64,000 nucleotides of DNA from Lineolata rhizophorae (lineage: Eukaryota > Ascomycota > Dothideomycetes > Lineolatales > Lineolataceae), in the NCBI GenBank assembly GCA_010093515.1, contig MU001670.1, positions 1 through 64,000 of the forward strand, in the 5' to 3' direction. The translations under genes were made by a program, and so were the position numbers. The notes beneath the pieces are model-generated. The model searched no databases and was not told the origin of the DNA. It saw nothing but the letters and a program-made list of their open reading frames with translations. How positions within the stretch are numbered: the stretch's first letter is position 1; each line of letters opens with the position of its first letter. Of the stretch, positions 10,769-22,540 are shown one piece after another.

Positions 10769-13700
10769 ATGGACCCTAATGAACGCTCCAGGAAGGCAAG
10801 CTTGGACACAGTTCTGCGTCTTCCGCTCAAGGACAGGTACTATTGCTAACGTGCAGGACTCCAAGGTAGATCAACGCTCCACGTTTCGCAAGTTTCCGGC
10901 CAAAAACTATCGCTCCGAATGCGTCTGAACCGTCAAGCCGCGACGAATCTACGCGAGCGAAAGGCTCCCAACGCAGTCACGCAGGCCGCGGCCGGTCTCG
11001 AAGCCGTGAGAAACACGAACACCATCGCAGCCATCATCACCGTGAGAAAAGGCGCAGAGAGTCGGAAATTGAACGGCGCGACTCAAAGAGGGCTGCGTCG
11101 CCGAAATCCAAGCCGTCGGAGAACATTCATTGGGTGGTCGACAAGAAAGGCGATGTGGACAATGTTCGTTACGGGCGGCCCAACAAATACGCCATCCCAG
11201 CCTATAGACGCGTAGGCTTTGGCCGTATTATCGGCCTCACCGCGGACTACAAAATAGACACTGCGTCATCGAACGATGGCGCTATCCGGGTTGTGGACAC
11301 GCGCCTGCTTGCGAAAGTCGAGCCACGATTATTACACAAAAGATATCGAATTGACGAAGGAGCTGCCAAACTTGTTGCTTCATCAGCCGGGCTGACGGAG
11401 CTGGATCCCAATTCAGACTTTGTGGATTTGAACCCCGGGCGGAAGAGGAAGAGGGCGCCAGCTGTAGATGATTCCAGCAGCACAGAATCATCGTCTGGTT
11501 CGGATGCGACAGATGAATCCGAAGACAATCTTTTGGACGTCGACGCACCCGTCAAACAACGCAACTCGGAGTTGACGCGGCAGACCAACGAGAATCCGAC
11601 TGCTCTAATGCCATGGCTAGAGCTTATTGACCACCAAGAGGCGATGATACGTATCGGAAGTTCGACGACGCGATCTGAGCTTTCGTCTTCTGAGAAGCGT
11701 GCTCTCGCGGACATTAGAATCTCAATTGCGGAAAGCGCCCTGAGTAAAATCGGATCCGACAAGAATCACCAAGTCCAACTTCATCTTCGCATTCTTGAGG
11801 AGGCCCCCATGTTCTGGGAATCCAGGAAGCTGGCTTCAAGATGGAAAGATGTGACAATGCTATATCCCGACAACACGGAAGTTTGGAATCGGTATCTAAG
11901 CTTCCTACAAACTAGTTTTGTCGGCTTTAAATTTTTCGATTGCGTGGAGGCATATAAAAAGTGTTTGGGCGTTCTCAAAGCTTCAATAATCAGCGCCACG
12001 AGCCGACCGCAGCTTTTGCGTTTGCAAGTCTACGTCCTAGTTCGACTAACGTCGATGATGGATGATGCTGGGTACGTGGAGCTATCACTCGCCATCTGGC
12101 AAGCTCTTATTGAATTCCATCTATTTCGGCCGGATGCGAAAACCCTCAGTGACCGGCACCACCCTAGCGACGACGTCTATCTTGATCACTTCGAAAATTT
12201 CTGGGATAGCGAAGCGCCCCGTTTTGGCGAAGTTAGTGCGAAAGGCTGGAAGTCAGCGATTCTCGGCAACAGCGAGCCACCCGAGCCTCACGATGCGACG
12301 GTCGACAATTCCTTCTCCGATGCTGACTTGTTTCACTCTTTCTCAAAGAACGAATCGGCAAACGAGCAGCTCTTCAAGTACCCTGGACGAACGGTCGATA
12401 CGGCGGGTGAGGATGACCCTTACCACGTCATCCTGTTCTCAGACGTTCGCGACTACCTGGCGCTTTTGCCGATCAACTTACCCAGGCGTCTTATCCTCCA
12501 GGCTTTCCTTCGCTATTTGCGGCTTCCGCCGCTACCGGTAACTACAGATGACGACGTTCCTCTACGGCTGTGGTGGCAGGACGAATTTTTACGCCGCGGC
12601 ACCGCCTTTGACTTGACTAAATGCACTTTCTTGCCTTACTTTGCGACATGTAGGGACACTATGTTTTCCGATGCTTTTCACGATGCAGCTCGCATGGAGC
12701 TCAACTTTGACAGAATGTTCATTCGGAGGGCATTGCACCAGCTTGCCGCTGCGAATCGCGAAGACCACAACCTGGCCGAGTATTTGGTTGCTTACGAAGT
12801 CTGCTTCTTTCCTCACTGGTACGTGTGTCATTTATGTCACCATCCTCAATATCAAGTCATTATATTTTTTACACTGCTGGCGGCCATGTTATTAGCGTGC
12901 AGTGCTAGCCTTCTGGTGATTTCGAATCTAGCTAGGCGCTTCAGTGTAAGACTCGATTGCGTATCCTGACTCACAATACATAGTGCTATACATACTGTCC
13001 AGGAACTTGCGCAATTTCAACCGTCTGATGCACGCTGGTTTACCTTGAAGGAGTTTACCAAACACATCCTGAAACATTCGCCCTCAACTTCTGGCATTGG
13101 AGAGGCGATCACAAAACACATTTCAAGCGCAACCCACGACCACATCCTCTTGTGGCGACAATGGGTGTGGGAGTCCTTGCGTCACCAGGATATACATGGA
13201 GCCAAACAAAAGCTGTTGGCACTTGGTCAAAACAACCCGGTCGATATGGATGGGATTGAAATCAGCGGTGTGGCAGCTCTTCGATCGAAGAAGGTACGGA
13301 CTACAGTCTCATTATTTGAACTCATGATTCGCTAGAGTGTTGCGACACTAATCTTCTGTCTTTTAATAGTTGTTAGACGAGGGACAGAGGTGCCAAGGTA
13401 ACTTGGACATGTACTTGGCATACGTGGACTGTCGGGTTCTTTTCACTTATCTCTTCGAAGGGTCGCGACCCTCTTTAGAGGGAGCGCTATCGACGTTCAA
13501 CCAAATACTAAGACAGCGTTACGTGGATGCACTTACTGACTACGTCTACGAAGCATTGTACCAAAATTTATGCCGGCTTCTTGACTACCACGCCGAATAT
13601 ATCAAAAGTTTCAAACGCTCTGTCGCCCGGGAGGCCCTAGAGGATGGCCTTTCCCGGTTTCCAAACAACACAATTCTTCTCGACTCGTACCGGAAGAGCC

Positions 13701-14274
13701 AAGTCCATGACCGAATTCATGATCGCATCCGCACGCTCATGCGGGGGGTTGTTCTCAAGCAGCAGCCATCTGTAATTGGATGGCATTTTGTTGTTTGGGC
13801 AGATATGCTGCGCGAATTATCTACCGGAGCCACTGAGCACTCTGTCAGGGCTCTGCTTGAAAATGCTGTTGAGAGCCGAGGGTAAGTTGAGCCTCTGGGC
13901 GTTATTGAATTGTTCCGTTGCTGACTTCCCCCGTCCCGAACAGTGGCATGAACAGCATTGCGCTCTGGTCAACATTCGTCCGCTTCGAGGCCCGTTACGA
14001 CCCCAATCGTGCGAAGAGGGTCTATTTCCGCGGGATCCAGCGTCTACCATGGGCAAAGAAATTCGTCATGCTCGCATTCTCGAAGCTGAACGCGATCCTA
14101 AACTTCGAAGAAAAGCGGCGTGTTTATGGTCTTCTATTAGAGAAGGAACTTAGGATCCATGTGAACATTGAGGGCGAGCTGGACCAGATGAGCCAGAAAC
14201 TGGGCCCGATGGATTGGCGGCGGCAATGCTCTTTGTTGCCTGGCGAGGTGTTGTCAGGGCAAGAACACCGCTAG
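10769..14274 (+). CDS. NRDE-2 family nuclear RNA protein
   Basis: Exons 10769-10795, 10870-12818, 12903-12945, 13003-13293, 13370-13881 and 13944-14274 (1050 aa). An R/S/H-rich N-terminus precedes ENIHWVVDKKGDVDNVRYG, the conserved NRDE-2 entry block. HAT/TPR-like helical repeats follow (PDNTEVWNRYLSFLQ, ILLWRQWVWESL). The C-terminus has NSIALWSTFVRFEARY and RRVYGLLLEKELRIHV. NRDE-2 (Nrl1 in fission yeast) works with the Mtr4 helicase in nuclear RNA surveillance, splicing and genome stability. The first intron (10796-10869) is best explained by a GC donor (AAG|GCAAGC); a GT donor at 10811 would also keep frame and would add five residues. The 43-base third exon was placed by splice signals and phase and is the weakest join. 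Confidence 0.88.
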
Positions 14275-16430
14275 GAATTGTCATGTTATGTAGTGACGAT
14301 AGGATCCCACGAATAGGAAATAAATACAGAAACAGGGCTGCCGTCAAGTTTTAGTCCTGAGCATTTTGGGGATGAGCGAACTTGACAATAAGCCTTGTCA
14401 CGTCAACAATCCCCAAATTATTTCCAGAAATAAATGATCTTGATTTGTACGTAATAACCCCATCGTGGGCTCCTTCGGATGGCTCCATCTTTCTCACTCA
14501 TTTCCTGCACAACCGGGGTGAACGCTCGGAGAATTGTGGTGCTATTGAAGTTTGAGCGCTCTCAAGCCTGGTACCGTTCGGCCTTGACCCTTTTTTTTTG
14601 CCTCACTTTGTTGCGCGCCGTCCTACAATCTTATTGCCTCCTTCAGCAATTCCGACCCTTTCTACGCGTTCTAAACGGGCCTCAACGGCTTTGGTCTATC
14701 GGATGTCGACTGCACTATCACTTTGCCAAATCTTCTAGGAATAGGAAATAAGATGCACCGCCCTTCGTCGTCTTTCTCCACCCTCACATAGGTCAAACTA
14801 ACAGTTAAGCCCGAACCGGTCCACCACCTACGCCCAGATGAAACGCACTGACCAAGTCGCTACTCTAGGAGAAAATATAGCAGCTGAAGAAAAAGGAAGC
14901 GCCTTCCCCAATTTTCTACGCCGTTCCGCCAAGAACGCAAAGGTGTACAGAGTCTCGTTGGAAAGACTAGGCAACGTATCTGTTCTCATGTGTGGGGACG
15001 TGCAGTATTCACCGGGGAAGAGGGAGGTGCAGCTTTTGCGGACTATTATGTGCAAGAGCACAAAGAGAATGAACATATTCCGGGAGTCGAGAATTGGAGA
15101 CAGCTCATGCTGCATTGGCATGTTGTTTGGAAGGACAAAGGGGAAGAACATATTTGAACATCTCACCTCACTTTGTCCGTGGGACATTCTATGAGAGGAT
15201 AGTATAATGGGCGCCGGCGTAGAATAGAACGGCTAGGTGAACTGTTGTGCGACCGGAGTTTGCAATTGATGGGTCCTACATAACCAGGGCTCTTATGGTG
15301 ACGCGGGAGAGTTCTACAAATTGCAGCCTCCTGGAGAAGCTCAAGCTGCTGAACAAAGATGATCTCAAACGCCAGGGCTGTTGATATGGGTTTGTCTCAT
15401 TATTAATTGATGCCATGACTATCGACTTTTTAGGACGTGATCTTCAGCACCCTGCAAAACGCTGACCATGATGTGCGACTTTCGGGCCCTCTCCTGTGTG
15501 ACAAGCCAGAGGATCAACGCCGCCGGCCGTTCTGCCAATCGCCGGGCGGCCGGACGCAACAGGGGCATTGGAATAGACCATCCATGGACGCTGAGCATCC
15601 GGACGTGGCACAGTGCGATTACGCCGCGACTACGGAGAGGCTAGCGGAGGAGACCAGGGCCCTGCGCAGGCAGCACCCGACATTGCGTGCGCGGGAGTAG
15701 ATGAGGCCCAATCTATTTGGCTTCCAGAAATGCTGAAGCGCCTCCGCTCGTGCAGCCCTACGGCGGGCGCGGCCCAATGAGGAGCGGGCCGGCGCGGGCG
15801 CACGGTGCGCGGGTGCTAAATCAGGCACGCGCTACGGCCGGCATCCTGGGCCTGGACGGACGCGTCCAATGCCGTGCGCCTGTCCGGACAGCGTCTGGGC
15901 CCGCGTTGGGGGCCGATTCCGCAGCCGAGCCCGCCGGCCCGGAAGCGAGCCTGCGGCGGCGCCTATTCATCCACCAGGATTTAGACTTATCGCCTCTCCC
16001 CGGCGCAGGGGAGTTTAAACGTCTGACCCCCCGCCCCGGCCCACGGCGACGCCGGACTACCAATTGAGCATTGCGACCCTCCGCTCGGCGGACGGCCTCT
16101 TTCCAAAATGGCTCTGCGACGATCTCTTGAAACGCTTCCAATTTTATCCCCGCTCGCAACTGAGCCAGATAACCCATGCCGCTGCCCGGTGCTCTCTCGC
16201 CGGCCCGTCTCATGGGCCTCGATGGCCGATCGCGACATGGCCGATGATAAATAGAAGGCTTCAGCGCGCCCAAGTCCGCTCGACTCCGATCCTTCGCCGG
16301 TGGGATTCCAACCCCCAATCGCCGTCCGTCTTATTGATCCTTCCCGCTTAGCAGCGTCCGCCGTGGTGGGTCTGCGGGTCAATCCTTCGCGCTCGTCCCT
16401 CTCAGTCAGTAATCGCTCCCATCGTCAGTC
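14275..16430. other. Long intergenic region, no clear gene
   Basis: About 2.2 kb. The first half is mixed in composition. Two overlapping antisense open frames of 118-119 codons (about 14828-15194) occur, and I recognise neither. From about 15480 to 16430 the sequence is GC- and CpG-rich and probably forms the promoter and 5' leader of the next gene. I see no repeats or transposon remains. Confidence 0.5.
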
Positions 16431-18811
16431 ATGTCCACGCTCGCGAGCACGTCTGGCTCAGCCGTGTACACCGGCTTCTGGGTCGACCGGACGAAGGACC
16501 CAGTCGAGGGCGCCACCATCACCATCTCGGAGGATAAGTCGACGCTCCTCGTCGCCTTCCTGGCCATCTACGTCCAGACGTCCGGAGCCCACTTCTGGAA
16601 CCTGTGCTGCTTCCTCTTCTTCCAGCTCCGCAGCACCACCAAGCCGCGCGACGGCCTACACCACCAGCAGCAGGCCGTACTGCGTAACTCGGGCACCGAC
16701 GCCAACGCCGTCTGGCTGTTCGTCGAGACAGGATGGCGTTGGCGACACTCGGTGCGCCGGCCGTTTTTGCGGACGCTGCCGTGGGTGAGCAGCGCGCTTC
16801 TGCACCTCCTCGCCTTTACAGCTGCCGGTTTGTTTTCGTCCCGAGTGACGAGCGCGCATTCCAGAGTGTTGCTTGACCCGGGGACATGCGGGCCTTGGGC
16901 GAATCCTTTTGCGAGGGGCACGCCGACCACCGAGGAAAATCAGGTTGAACGGTTGGATTTCATCGCGCACACGCTGCGCGACTACTCCGCGGCTGCCGAG
17001 GTGGCCGACATCTGCTACAACATGACCGAGGCCAAGGAGGACTGCAACGCTTTCGGGCCATCAGACATGGAATGGACGTTGGTGGTGGATGACTCGTGCC
17101 CTTTTGCACCGGAAATCTGCGCGACCGATCAAACGGCCACGTTTGACAGCGGTTTCATCAACTCCCATGACACGCTCGGGATCAACGCGCCGCCAGAGGA
17201 TCGAGTGACACACAGAAAGGTCATGGAATGCTCGACTCTCCAGCGCGACGGCTACATGACCGACTGGCATCAGCTCCCCAATGTCACCTTGACTACGACC
17301 AACACACTGCAGGACCGTTCTCAAGAGTGGTTCCTCGAGTTCTACTACGGGCGCAATCTGGACTGGGGCCTTAACTCGACATTGCTCTACAGCAACCTTA
17401 CGCCGACGATTGCGCCTGGGACGTTTAGGGTGCAGTCGTATCTGTTGTCGTAAGTACACGACCAAGGATGGCAAAAAATATGTGACGGAGAGCCTCTTAC
17501 TCACAAGTGCCGCCGATTAGGGCCGAGACCGCATACCTCCACGACCAGCTCATGAGTTCATTCATACCCATTGACTCTCTCAACCGCACCGATGCGGACG
17601 TCCACATCCTTTTCCTCGCGCAGGACGCGATGTATAACCAGGAGAGCACCGATCCGTGGTTTAGGGCCGAGGTCCCTGAATCTTCGCTCGTGCTTGACCG
17701 CAACGGCTACCAGAACATGACGACGTGGTTCAGCAAGTGGCCGGTGATGGCAATGGGCTGCACGTTGCAACATCAGTTTTGCAACCCCAACGGCGAGGAC
17801 AACGGCCTCGGTGAAGGCGCCTGTACGCCAGCGACGGGCCTCTTGGAAGTCAAAAATTACTTCGAAGATTTGGACCTTAACGACCGCCAAAACACCACCG
17901 CGCACCGTATGCTGTCTTCCGTTACCGAATCCTCGTTCTCGAATATGATCCAGCAACTGGGTGGGCAATGGCTACTCGCCAACAAGCAAGGCCTGACCAC
18001 GCGACGGCCACCGCTTCCCTCGACCCAGTGGCTTACGGAGCTGAACCACATCTTCGGAACTATGCTTGTGTCGCTCCAAGTGCAAGCCTTCAACTACCCG
18101 CGGAACGACCAAGGATCCGCGATCGACCGGCCGGAGTACATCCGCGCAACCACGGCCGATGAGAACTGGATGTGCTCAGCCCAGGTGGTGCGCTCCAGTT
18201 CCTTCGGCTCCTTCTCCGTGCTGGGAATCGTGCTCATCCTTGTGCTGGGCGGCTTATTCATCTTGCTCAACCTGTCGTTAGCCACCATTGTCGGGTGGTG
18301 GACGCGGCGACAGCGACGACAGCGCGGTGAAGCGGCCGGAACCGACTGGGTCTCGGAGTGGGACTCGCTCGAAGTGAGCGCGCTACAGCGCCTCGCGTAC
18401 CAAACGCACGGCGTCGACCTAACGCGGCACGGCAGCGTGGCGCCCGTGCTCAAGTCGGCTTCGACGTTGGACTTTGGCGAGTCGGACGCGGGCGTCTCGC
18501 CCAAGGCTGCCAGGGCGCCAAAGCACTCGGCCAGCTTCTGGAGTCTGGGCCGCAAGAAGTTGCGCACCAATTCTGACCTGTCCAAGATGAGCGACGGATC
18601 CGCGACGCAGTGCGGCCACGAAGGTGATGCCCAGGATAGCAAGGAGGGCGCCTTAGAAGTGGCTGTGAGGGAGGCGCCCGTGAGTCCGCCGCCGCAGCTC
18701 TCACCGACACCGTTGCTGTCGCAGGTGCCATTGACGCCCCTGCCGGAAGACGTGTCGCCTGAAAGGAAAGTGAGCGACGTTTCGAGCCCGTCTAGAGCGT
18801 CTACGCGGTAA
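16431..18811 (+). CDS. Fungal integral membrane protein, unknown function
   Basis: Exons 16431-17449 and 17521-18811 (769 aa). The intron 17450-17520 has a perfect GTAAGT donor and a GATTAG acceptor. The N-terminal motif YTGFWVDRTKDPVEGATITI leads into a hydrophobic stretch at about residues 36-63 and a second at about 118-137. A long cysteine-bearing region with several N-glycosylation sequons (NMT, NVT, NST, NLT, NTT) follows and is probably lumenal or extracellular. A strong membrane segment at about 571-597 (VLGIVLILVLGGLFILLNLS) comes next. The final 170 residues are charged and Ser/Pro-rich and probably cytosolic. The arrangement matches a widespread family of fungal hypothetical membrane proteins. 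No enzyme motif is visible and I assign no function. The downstream neighbour is convergent. Confidence 0.8.
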
Positions 18812-19352
18812 TAATCTTCCAATATGGGCGCCAACAATGTTTCTGTCTGACTAGTTGATGAAACGATTAATGTTCATGAGTATACGATAGTTTTTATATT
18901 CAGATAAAAAATACATGACTATGAATTCGGAATAAACTTAGCTGGCCATGACCACTGTTCGGATGAAACTAAAGCACGCGTCAAAGCTCACAGCAGCCGT
19001 CAATGTGCACACCGAGATGATCGGGTCTGCTCATATTCAGCCGTCCGAGTCTCGGAAAATTAGGTGCCCAATAACTGTCGTGATTCTTTGCAATGTTCGT
19101 TATCATGTTCCGAAGTTGATGTACAGGTATGATGACTGCAAGTATCGGCCACAATGCCCTATCACTAGGCTGATAATTGAGCAGCGAAGACAGTAAGAAT
19201 GAAAGCGTACATGCTCATGAAGGGTATATTTGTGCTGGCGATTAATGATGCGACCCAAAACCTGTCCGGCCCATAATACGCGCCAAATGTGCGATTACTG
19301 ACAATCCTTTCGATCTGTGAAGCGGAAACCAAACCCCTTGACGTGCCGCAGC
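18812..19352. other. Convergent intergenic region
   Basis: AT-rich 541-base spacer between two converging 3' ends. It holds only short unsupported open frames, so I read it as 3' untranslated and terminator sequence. Confidence 0.6.
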
Positions 19353-20579
19353 CTACGATGCAGATGCAAGCTGATCGACCTTGGCATATAGCTCCCTCGG
19401 GTCATCAAACACGTGCCAAATTTCCTTCGGGATATCCCTGAACGCCTCCTCAAACCTCTGGTTCTCGTTCTTGTGCGACTGGTCCATCTCCATCTGTCCC
19501 GATACGCGGCGAATATATATCGCCCGAATCCACTTCGGATATTTGCGATACATCTCGGCGTACGACTCAGGATCGGTCTGCGTACTATCGCCAATACAGA
19601 GGAACTTGCGCTGCGGGAAGTCGCGGTGCAAGCGCTCGATTTCCTCCGTCTTGTAGTCCTGGGTGCCGCGCGTCAAGCTAGCGAGGAAACCGGCCAGATT
19701 CATCCATGAGGCCTCGCGCAGAATGAGTGGGCCTGGTGGATAGTAGTCCGAACGGAAAGAGTGCAGGAACGGGTACAAGTTGTACGGCGAAGCGGAAAGG
19801 TACCAGAAAGGGGGCTGCTTGAGAGCGGAGTGGATGTGCTTGTACAATTCGGGCATTCCCGCTACAACCTGCGGCTCGTCGACAAAGGTAGTCTTGAGAA
19901 TGCCTAACGGGGACGAGGTTTGCGTAATCTTGATTGTGTCGTCGACGTCGGAGAGGACGGCCCAGCCGGTGGGGGATGCAAATGTCGTGACGAGCGGGTT
20001 GGTGGCGACGTTCGGCTGGACGGCACTGGAAGTGATGACCTCGCCATCCCCGTGCGAACCAGGAATGGTAAGTTTGGTAGTGCTCAGGCCGTCACGTCCG
20101 CTAGGACCGAGCCTCTCGGTATGTTTTCCGGCTATGCCGATGTTAATGTAGTGCGCCGGCGCGATGCCGTCGACGAACGGTTGAAGTCGCCTGTGCATGC
20201 GTTCGTCGACGTCGTCGCCTTCGCCAACTCCCAGTTTTTCGGTCAAGTCGGCCACGATCCTACTCAAGTCGAATCCAGAGTTCTTGACGAAGTAGGCTGC
20301 GACGAATTCAGCCTTCCACTCGTCACCGTCCTGCCAAGCCGTGTTGTCGAGCAACCAGACTTCATGTTTGCCTGGCTGGACGCGCTGGCCGAACGGGTTG
20401 CGGGCGCCCAGGTAGCTGGAGAGATTGTCCTTGAGCGAGAGGCTAGCGAAGCGTTGCGGAAGGCCGGGCATGCTCTTTTCGATGGCGTCAAAGTTGCCTA
20501 TGTTACGGGTTTCGGCCTCTTGCGGGGATAGCGGCCAGTTGCCAGACTCATGGTCGCTGCCCAGATCGAAAAGGCCCAT
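19353..20579 (-). CDS. App1-type phosphatidate phosphatase (DUF2183)
   Basis: Single exon, 408 aa. The catalytic App1 domain is recognised by the HAD-like signature LSDVDDTIKIT (Asp211 and Asp213), followed by TTFVDEP, FWYLSASPYNLYPFL and the metal-binding block FLCIGDSTQTDPE at about residues 327-338. In yeast, App1 is a magnesium-dependent phosphatidate phosphatase that converts phosphatidate to diacylglycerol at cortical actin patches during endocytosis. Here the N-terminal 200 residues include a conserved FGQRVQPGKHEVWLLDN region. The yeast protein is longer (587 aa) because of a C-terminal tail that binds actin-patch SH3 proteins. This copy ends soon after the catalytic domain, so such a tail is absent. 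The 5' side opens on a GC-rich spacer. Confidence 0.92.
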   Translation of the reverse strand: MGLFDLGSDHESGNWPLSPQEAETRNIGNFDAIEKSMPGLPQRFASLSLKDNLSSYLGARNPFGQRVQPGKHEVWLLDNTAWQDGDEWKAEFVAAYFVKNSGFDLSRIVADLTEKLGVGEGDDVDERMHRRLQPFVDGIAPAHYINIGIAGKHTERLGPSGRDGLSTTKLTIPGSHGDGEVITSSAVQPNVATNPLVTTFASPTGWAVLSDVDDTIKITQTSSPLGILKTTFVDEPQVVAGMPELYKHIHSALKQPPFWYLSASPYNLYPFLHSFRSDYYPPGPLILREASWMNLAGFLASLTRGTQDYKTEEIERLHRDFPQRKFLCIGDSTQTDPESYAEMYRKYPKWIRAIYIRRVSGQMEMDQSHKNENQRFEEAFRDIPKEIWHVFDDPRELYAKVDQLASAS

Positions 20580-21583
20580 GTTGAGCGTGGTATTTATATA
20601 TGAGCGTTCGGTGAGTCACGAGGAGAGGGCGACAGGAAGTCGACGACGGCTAGGCAAGGGAAATCTGAGAGCACGCGCGTAGGCAGCTGAGCAGCTCAAG
20701 GAGGGCGGCAGCGGAGGGGTCAGAGGGTTAAATGTTTCGGCGGCGTCGAAGTGGCGGGGCCCGAGTACCGCGCTCGACACGCCGATGACAGCAGCGGCGA
20801 GCGCCTGTTAGCCCGCGCCTTCCTCCAGGCCGGGTGCCGTGGCGTTCGTGGCGCCTGGGCGCCGCCCTCGAGCCTGCCCGTCCAGGCCGGCCGGACAAAG
20901 AGCAGCAGCCGCGCCAGGCCGGGAACGGCAGCGGAGATCGGGGCGTCGCCTGCCGCATCCGTCTGCAGGCGGAGCCCAAGCGCTCGGCCTGAGGTCAGCT
21001 TAACCTCAAGATCCCATCTAATCTGCCGGATCGGGCCCAGGGCCGCGCTGCAGGCGGGTCGTGATCGGCGTCGCGACCGTCATCCACCGGCGATGATGTC
21101 GAGCAGCAGCTGCGCCACGGCCGGGCCGGTGCTCCGCCAAGCCCGCAGCCAGCAGCTGATCGGCGCCGCTGTTGTGGCTGTTGTGGCTGTTGTTCCTGGC
21201 AGAGACATCGTCACGGGACCGGGTTATGATTGGCCCCTGCGGGCGCGTCCGGCCTCGAACTTCACTTCATCGCCCTTAATCTCTAATCAACTAAACTCAG
21301 TATGAAGCAACTGTTTTTTTCTATTTGTACCTCTAATCAGCTAAATTCAGTATGAAGCAACTGTTTTTTCTATTTGTATCAATGCCTTTTATAATCCAAG
21401 GCAACAGAGAGCAAAAATAGAGAATGGGTAGAAAGGTAAAAGAAAATCCTTCTCTATTGCAATCCGCAATCCCAATTCGTCCTCACCTAGGTCAACCCAG
21501 TTATTTACAAGAAGCCTCCCAAATCTTTCGCTCTGGCCGCAGACCCGTTCTTCCGCCCGCTATGCACGCCTGGGCCGCTGTCT
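20580..21583. promoter_or_regulatory. GC-rich promoter region plus AT-rich tail
   Basis: From 20730 to about 21265 the sequence is very GC/CpG-rich and lies upstream of the App1 gene, so it is its likely promoter and leader. It then switches abruptly to AT-rich sequence carrying the 50-base tandem duplication described separately. The long open frames here follow base composition and match no family I know. Confidence 0.5.
21281..21379. repeat. Tandem duplication, 2 x 50 bases
   Basis: The unit beginning CTCTAATCAACTAAACTCAG occurs at 21281 and again at 21331, with two base changes and one T fewer in the T-run of the second copy. It sits at the sharp boundary where GC-rich promoter DNA meets the AT-rich island. 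Confidence 0.9.
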
Positions 21584-22540
21584 TTAGGCGTGCTTCGACA
21601 TGAGGGCGTCGACCTCCTTGTCGTTCAGAATCCGCCGGCCGTCTTTGGCCAAGGCCAGCCCATGCTCGAAGCCCTTCCGGGTCTCCTCCTGGGCGCGAAG
21701 GCGCTTCTGCTTCTGCGCGGCATTCAGCTTGCGGCGCTCCTCCTTCTCGGCGGCGCGATTCTTGCCCTCGACCCACGCCCGCTGCTTCTGAGCCACGCCG
21801 TCGGCCCAGGCTGCGAACTCCGGCTCCGTCGTTTCCAGCTCGCCCAAGTACCCAGCGATGCCCTTAACGTCCTCGGTCGGCATCTCCTTAGTCACGGCAA
21901 ACTCGGCGCACTTGTGAACGGCGTGCTTCACGACGCCGTCGCTGAGAGGGAGCGATTCGCAGACGACCTTGAACTCGGCAGCCGTCATCGGGGTCGTGTC
22001 GATGTGGTCCAGGATGCGACGCCGGAGTGCGCGAGGAACGAAGACGCCCTTGAGCTCGAGCAAGTAGCAAGCTCCCAGAACCTTGACGAGACGGTCGAGC
22101 GGAAAGTCCCGGGGGAGTTCGAGATCGGCGGGGAACTGGGCCGATTTGTTCTCCGTCATCCATTGGACGACTTCCCAAATGGCGCGAGGGGCAGGCGTTC
22201 CTGCAGCCTTCTCCCTAGAGAGTGTCCAGTTCTCCATCGACGTCTTGTTCCCGGGCGCCGCGTGGACATCGTGCTTGGTGAAGCGGCGGATCAGCTTGGC
22301 TGGGACCGTGAAAAGGTCGTGAATCCTGGGATTCTCGACGGGTTCGCTTGCCACCTGGATCAGAACTAGTTCGGGTCCATGGCGGGTATCATTTACGCTC
22401 TTTGCGGTCTTAAGAGCGTTACTAGCGCTGCTGTCTTTGCGCTTGTTGGCGGGGACTGGGACCGACTTCTTAGCCGGCTCTTCTGACCTGCCCTTGCCAA
22501 GGGCAGCCTTGTCAGTGCCACGGCGGGTCTTGTTACCCAT
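21584..22540 (-). CDS. BTB-like family protein, paralog A
   Basis: Single exon, 318 aa, not assigned to a named family. A basic Lys/Arg-rich N-terminus of about 45 residues precedes a strand-like block (ELVLIQVASEP, then LFTVPAKLIRRFT), which resembles the start of a BTB/POZ fold. A helical core follows: IWEVVQWM, LVKVLGACYLLELKGVFVP, LRRRILDHIDTTPMTAAEFK and DGVVKHAVHKCAEF. The last 80 residues are a charged coiled coil (RAAEKEERRKLNAAQKQKRL). Two diverged paralogs lie downstream on the same strand (24509-25387 and 27256-28287). This copy is much more GC-rich than they are. BTB-type domains usually mediate protein-protein contact; the partner and role are unknown. Confidence 0.7.
   Translation of the reverse strand: MGNKTRRGTDKAALGKGRSEEPAKKSVPVPANKRKDSSASNALKTAKSVNDTRHGPELVLIQVASEPVENPRIHDLFTVPAKLIRRFTKHDVHAAPGNKTSMENWTLSREKAAGTPAPRAIWEVVQWMTENKSAQFPADLELPRDFPLDRLVKVLGACYLLELKGVFVPRALRRRILDHIDTTPMTAAEFKVVCESLPLSDGVVKHAVHKCAEFAVTKEMPTEDVKGIAGYLGELETTEPEFAAWADGVAQKQRAWVEGKNRAAEKEERRKLNAAQKQKRLRAQEETRKGFEHGLALAKDGRRILNDKEVDALMSKHA

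Noticed and set aside
14828-15194. Two overlapping antisense frames of 118-119 codons
   Set aside because: Neither resembles a known family and the overlap makes both suspect; no splice context.
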